Both the position numbers and the translations under genes were made by a program. A stretch of 36,126 bases of DNA, taken from Chloroflexota bacterium (lineage in GTDB: Bacteria; Chloroflexota; Limnocylindria; Limnocylindrales; CSP1-4). The DNA is taken from assembly GCA_003152165.1 (NCBI GenBank), contig PLZO01000174.1:1-36126 (forward strand), in the 5' to 3' direction. Shown here piece by piece: positions 32,955 through 36,126 of this stretch (position 1 is its first letter; every line of letters starts with the position of its first letter). The notes under the pieces are model-generated. The model ran no database searches. It saw nothing but the letters and a program-made list of their open reading frames with translations, and had not been told where the DNA came from.

Positions 32955-33667
32955 CTAGCCGCGCCGGTCCAGCGGAATCCGTGCGCCGTTGATCGCACCA
33001 GCGTCGTCCGAGCACAGGTACAGCAGCGCGGCGGCGATCTCCTCGGGGGTGCTCCACGTCGCATTCCTGGGCGTGGCCGCGGAATCTCGCTGGTGCTCCT
33101 CGTCGATCGTGCCGACGGTTACCAGGTTGACGGTCACGCCCGTTCTGTCCACCTCCCGGGCGAGGGTTCGCAGGAGGGTATCCTCGGCTGCCTTCGCGAC
33201 GGCATAGCTCGCCACCTTGGGTGGTGGTTCCAGGCCGGACCGCGAGCCGATCGCGACGATCCGACCCCACGAGCCGCCAAGCATTCCGGGCAGGACCGCC
33301 TGGATGACATTGAGCGTGGTCCACAGGTGCTGCTCGAGCATGCCGCCGAGCTCCGTGTGATCCAGGTCCCCGACGGCGGTTCCGCGGACCCAGCCGCCGA
33401 CGAGGTCGAGCAGGACATCGACCCGACCGAAGCGGGCGGTGACGGCCGCGACGACCGCCCGGCTATCGTCAGCCTGGCGAAGGTCGCCAACGGCAGGCAG
33501 CCAGAGATCCTCAGCTAGGCCGAGGTCGTGGGCGATGGCAGTCAGCCGGGCCAGGTCGGTGCCAACCAGGCCGAGGCGCGCGCGGCGGCGGCGAACCGTT
33601 CGGCGACCATACGGCCGAGGACGCCAGTTGCGCCGGTGACCAGCACAACGCGATCATCGAGCGCCAC
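32955..33667 (-). pseudogene. Short-chain dehydrogenase with a single frameshift
   Basis: The first 27 or so residues from GTG 33667 read VLVTGATGVLGRMVAERFAA, an SDR cofactor loop, then hit a stop. A different frame continues LGLVGTDLARLTAIAHDLGL, VDVLLDLVGGWVRG, the catalytic SYAVAKAAEDTLLR (Y-x-x-x-K) and AGAINGARIPLDRRG. The frames meet in a GC run near 33575-33594, where adding one base would restore a full SDR of about 237 residues. AGGAG lies six bases before GTG 33667, so the start is sound. It may be a real mutation or a sequencing/assembly error. It is the fourth gene after mttB-like, metF-like and the DUF3224 gene, three bases from the last of these. Confidence 0.8.
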
Positions 33668-33670
33668 CGT

Positions 33671-34156
33671 CTACTCCTGATCGCTCGCGTCCGCGCCGGA
33701 GGCAGCCGCGCCAACCAACCCAGGTGTGGGGTCCCAACGATAGGCGAAGGAGTAGGTATGGCTGCCGTCGTCCTGGCGGATGATCTCGAAGTCGCCTCGG
33801 AGGCCGAACAGGTCGCCGGAGCCGGTTCGGGGCACCACCTCGATCCTGAGGGCCTTGGCTTCACCGTCGGCCGTGGCGGTATGTTGTAGGACAAAGCTGC
33901 CGCTTCGTCCCGCCAGCGTCCCACTGACGCGCTCGATGGCGACGTAGCCCGCCGGTTCGTCCGTCACCATCACGCTCAGCATGTCGACCGTGCTGTGTCC
34001 TTCGAAGTCGCCCCGGAAGCTCTTCGAGAGCTGGACCCAGCCGATCCTCGTGGCCGCGTCGGTGGCTCCGGCTTCAGCCGGGTCCGCGACCGGTTCGTCC
34101 TTCCATGAGTCGACCGAGAACGTACCGGTGGCGATGAATAGAGCTGGGTCGTTCAT
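33671..34156 (-). CDS. DUF3224-family protein
   Basis: The 161-residue cytosolic beta-barrel protein shows the DUF3224 pattern: ATGTFSVDSWKDEPVADP near the start, LSKSFRGDFEGHSTVDMLSV, AIERVSGTLAGRSGSFVLQH in the middle and GSGDLFGLRGDFEI near the end. Relatives are small allene-oxide-cyclase-like barrels of unknown function, common in Actinomycetota and Chloroflexota. ATG 34156 is chosen because family similarity starts there; no strong ribosome-binding site is seen. It lies 47 bases after the MetF-like gene. Confidence 0.85.
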   Translation of the reverse strand: MNDPALFIATGTFSVDSWKDEPVADPAEAGATDAATRIGWVQLSKSFRGDFEGHSTVDMLSVMVTDEPAGYVAIERVSGTLAGRSGSFVLQHTATADGEAKALRIEVVPRTGSGDLFGLRGDFEIIRQDDGSHTYSFAYRWDPTPGLVGAAASGADASDQE

Positions 34157-34203
34157 GTCCAGACGGTAGCCGATTTCAGCGTGGGCCAGGGAGAGCCTGG
34201 TGA

Positions 34204-35076
34204 TCAGGAGCCGGTCATCCCCGCCAGTCCGGCGAGATAGGCCTGCCGCCACTCCTCCGTGGTCTCGACCTGGTTGAACGTGTAGAGGTGGAGGCCGGCC
34301 ACCTTGGCAACGGGATCGAGCAGGAGCGGCGCGAGGGCCGCCAGCAACCCGTCCGGCCGGTAGCCGCCCGGTCGCAGGATCCGCCCGATGAGGGCGGTGT
34401 TCTTCGACAGGAAGCGGCGCGAGTCGCGAACGCCAATCCGGGCGCTGATCTCGATCAGCTTGTGCAGCTCGGCGATACCCGCTATCCCGAGGGTCACGGG
34501 CAGCGTGATCCCGGCGGCCCGCCGGGCGGCCAACCAGGTCCGGATCGCGCCGGCGTCGAAGCACAGCTGGGTGGTCATCGAGGTGACGAAGGGTTGCTTC
34601 TCGGCCAGCGCGGCTAGGAGCTGGTCATCGGGAATCGTGGGGTGTCCCTCGGGATAGCACGGGATGCCGATGTCGGTCAGTCGATGACCGATGTCGGCCA
34701 TGGCCCGGAGCAGGGCCAGCCCGTCAAGGAACTCGCCCGGCTCCTCGGCGTCGCCGCCCACGACGAAGGCCTGCTTAATCCCTGCCGCGTCAAGGCTGGC
34801 CAGCAGCGAGCGCAGGTGGGCGCGGTCGCGGATCATCCGGGCCGACAGGTGGGGGATCGCCCGGAAGCCACGTTCGGCCAGCCGTGCGCTCAGCTCGACG
34901 GTCGCCTCGATCCCCTTGGCCGGCGACGCCGTGACCGTGACCATGGCCCCAGCCGGCAGGAAGAGCGACTGGGCCTCGACGTTCTTGAGCGGGATCAGCT
35001 CGAACTTCGGCGACGCGACGACCCTGGTCAGGGCGTCCCGGGCCGGGGCGTCGAGGCCCTTCGATCGGCGGAACAT
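34204..35076 (-). CDS. Methylenetetrahydrofolate reductase-like protein
   Basis: The 290-residue TIM-barrel protein has features of the MetF family: FELIPLKNVE at strand 1, VTVTASPAKGIEATVELSAR, GFRAIPHLSARMI, FVVGGDAEEPGEFLDGLALL, IGIPCYPEGHPTIPDDQLL, FVTSMTTQLCFDAGAI and a final GLHLYTFNQVETTEEW. The family interconverts 5,10-methylene- and 5-methyl-tetrahydrofolate with FAD. It follows the MttB-like gene by 15 bases. In that setting the enzyme is likely to run in the oxidative direction, turning methyl groups removed from a methylated amine into methylene-THF. A role in methionine synthesis is the alternative. No metH or metE is nearby. Confidence 0.9.
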   Translation of the reverse strand: MFRRSKGLDAPARDALTRVVASPKFELIPLKNVEAQSLFLPAGAMVTVTASPAKGIEATVELSARLAERGFRAIPHLSARMIRDRAHLRSLLASLDAAGIKQAFVVGGDAEEPGEFLDGLALLRAMADIGHRLTDIGIPCYPEGHPTIPDDQLLAALAEKQPFVTSMTTQLCFDAGAIRTWLAARRAAGITLPVTLGIAGIAELHKLIEISARIGVRDSRRFLSKNTALIGRILRPGGYRPDGLLAALAPLLLDPVAKVAGLHLYTFNQVETTEEWRQAYLAGLAGMTGS

Positions 35077-35091
35077 CTGAGGTTGCGCGGC

Positions 35092-36126
35092 CTAGACGAA
35101 CGCGTCCGGCATCGACGCCTTCTTGCGGGCGATGAAGTCGAGCAGCGCCTCGTCGACCGCGGGATCGATCGGGGGCGCCTCGTACTCGGCCAGCATCCGC
35201 TTCCAGACGGTGTTCGCGCGCTGGGCGGCATCGAGCGAGCCGTCCTCGAGCCACTTCTCGAAGCTGTTGTTGTCGGCGATCTCGGACCGGTAGAAGGCCG
35301 TCTCGAAGTTGGCCAAGGTGTGGGCGCTGCCCAGGAAGTGGGTGCCCGGCTCATTGGCCAGGATCGCGTCGACGGCCTGGCCGTTCTCGGATAGGTCGAT
35401 GCCCTGGGCGAAGACCTGCATCATTCCGCACTGGTCGGCATCGAGGATGAACTTCTCGTAGCCGATCGCCAAACCGCCCTCCAGCCAGCCGGCCGCATGG
35501 AGCACGAAGTTGACCCCGGCCAGCACGGTCGGCTGGAGCGTCGCCGCCGACTCGTAGGCGGCTTGGGCGTCGGCGATCTTCGAGGCGCACAGGCTGCCGC
35601 CGGATCGGAATGGCACACCGAGGCGCCTGGCGAGGCTGGCCATCGCATACAGGACCAGGGCCGGCTCGGGCGTTCCGAACGTGGGCGCGCCCGACTGCAT
35701 CGACATCGAGCTGGCGAAGGAGCCGAGGACCACGGGGGCGCCGGGCCGGATGAGCTGGCAGAACGCCATCCCGCCGAGCGATTCGGCCAGGGTCTGGGCA
35801 CACACCGCGGCGGCCGTCACGGGGGCCATCGCACCGGCCAGAATGAACGGGGTCATCAGGGTGGCCTGGTTGTTCTCGGCGTAGGCCCGGGCGGCGCCCA
35901 GCATCGTGGCGTCCCAGACGAGGGGCGAGTTTGCGTTGATCAGGCTGAGCACCACGGCGTGGTCCTGGACGAACTCGTTGCCGAACACGATCTTGGCCAG
36001 ATCAACCGTGTCGCGCGCCCGTTCAGGCGCCGTGACCGAGCCCATGAACGGCTTGTCCGAGTAGCGGATGTGGCTGTAGACCATGTCCAGGTGGCGCTTG
36101 TTGACGGGCACGTCGACCGGCTCGCA
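35092..36126 (-). CDS. MttB-family (trimethylamine methyltransferase-like) protein, N-terminus outside the window
   Basis: The visible 344 residues are the C-terminal two thirds of the MttB/COG5598 superfamily, whose usual length is near 480-500. Recognisable parts are NANSPLVWDATMLGAARAYA, QATLMTPFILAGAMAPVTAA, GAPVVLGSFASSMSMQSGAP and LAGVNFVLHAAGWLEGGLAI. No in-frame TAG occurs, so this is a non-pyrrolysine member, like the glycine-betaine or proline-betaine methyltransferases. Such enzymes pass a methyl group from a quaternary amine to a corrinoid protein. The reading frame runs off the window edge at 36126. The neighbouring MetF-like gene suggests entry of the methyl group into the folate pool; the corrinoid protein must lie elsewhere. 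Confidence 0.9.
   Translation of the reverse strand, partial: CEPVDVPVNKRHLDMVYSHIRYSDKPFMGSVTAPERARDTVDLAKIVFGNEFVQDHAVVLSLINANSPLVWDATMLGAARAYAENNQATLMTPFILAGAMAPVTAAAVCAQTLAESLGGMAFCQLIRPGAPVVLGSFASSMSMQSGAPTFGTPEPALVLYAMASLARRLGVPFRSGGSLCASKIADAQAAYESAATLQPTVLAGVNFVLHAAGWLEGGLAIGYEKFILDADQCGMMQVFAQGIDLSENGQAVDAILANEPGTHFLGSAHTLANFETAFYRSEIADNNSFEKWLEDGSLDAAQRANTVWKRMLAEYEAPPIDPAVDEALLDFIARKKASMPDAFV

Noticed and set aside
35092-36126. Pyrrolysine-containing MttB
   Set aside because: No in-frame TAG in the visible part of the gene, so it belongs to the non-pyrrolysine group.
1-36126. CRISPR array, riboswitch, rRNA or prophage module
   Set aside because: No regularly spaced repeats, no recognisable riboswitch core, no rRNA segments and no phage structural or integrase genes were seen on either strand.

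Overview
The window is GC-rich, densely coded DNA with many GTG starts and long shadow reading frames on the opposite strand. Gene content suggests a soil-type Chloroflexota lineage, with Actinomycetota as the alternative: two-component binding-protein sugar transport, type III glutamine synthetase, a non-pyrrolysine MttB homologue next to MetF, a DUF3224 protein and a zinc-ribbon cyclase/ATPase fusion. No rRNA or other taxonomic marker is present, so this assignment is weak.

Layout. (1) 1-900: remnant of an IS30 transposase with two frameshifts and no catalytic half. (2) 1031-4594, plus strand: a neutral-ceramidase-like hydrolase, an N-acetylglucosamine-6-phosphate deacetylase (nagA) and an EamA exporter. 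(3) 4634-8931, minus strand: a FadR/GntR-type regulator, a sugar-binding lipoprotein and two sugar ABC permeases, with no ATPase. (4) 9027-15019, minus strand: a tightly packed operon reading cupin, cupin, NagB-like isomerase/deaminase, DegT sugar aminotransferase, Gfo/Idh dehydrogenase, second ceramidase-like hydrolase, SIS protein. A short-chain dehydrogenase is divergent at 15156. (5) 15927-17018: eroded DNA with a broken secreted-protein gene and a 5' fragment of tRNA-Gly(CCC). (6) 17297-19441: type III glutamine synthetase. (7) 19795-23826: a truncated acetyltransferase and a zinc-ribbon/adenylate cyclase/ATPase/TPR protein. (8) 24093-29470: a secreted subtilisin-fold protease, a sugar-nucleotide-type epimerase, a small lipoprotein and an amidohydrolase remnant. 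(9) 29741-32919: a NEW3-domain membrane protein with an ABC-2 ATPase and permease. (10) 32955-36126, minus strand: an MttB-family methyltransferase (cut by the window edge), a MetF-like reductase, a DUF3224 protein and a frameshifted SDR.

How the genes work together. Blocks 2-4 look like one amino-sugar or acylated-amino-sugar catabolic island: import (binding protein and permeases), de-acylation (NagA and two ceramidase-like enzymes), ring oxidation (Gfo/Idh), transamination (DegT) and deamination/isomerisation (NagB-like, SIS). The two minus-strand transcription units begin with nearly the same promoter, in which a FadR-type palindrome overlaps the -10 box. The local GntR protein is therefore the likely common regulator.

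The most unusual single protein is the secreted protease at 24093-27539. It has a subtilisin-like frame but lacks the HGTH histidine motif. In its place it carries an E-x-x-x-D pair, an Asp in the oxyanion-hole position and a GGTSxSAP serine, which is the catalytic set of the sedolisin (S53) family.
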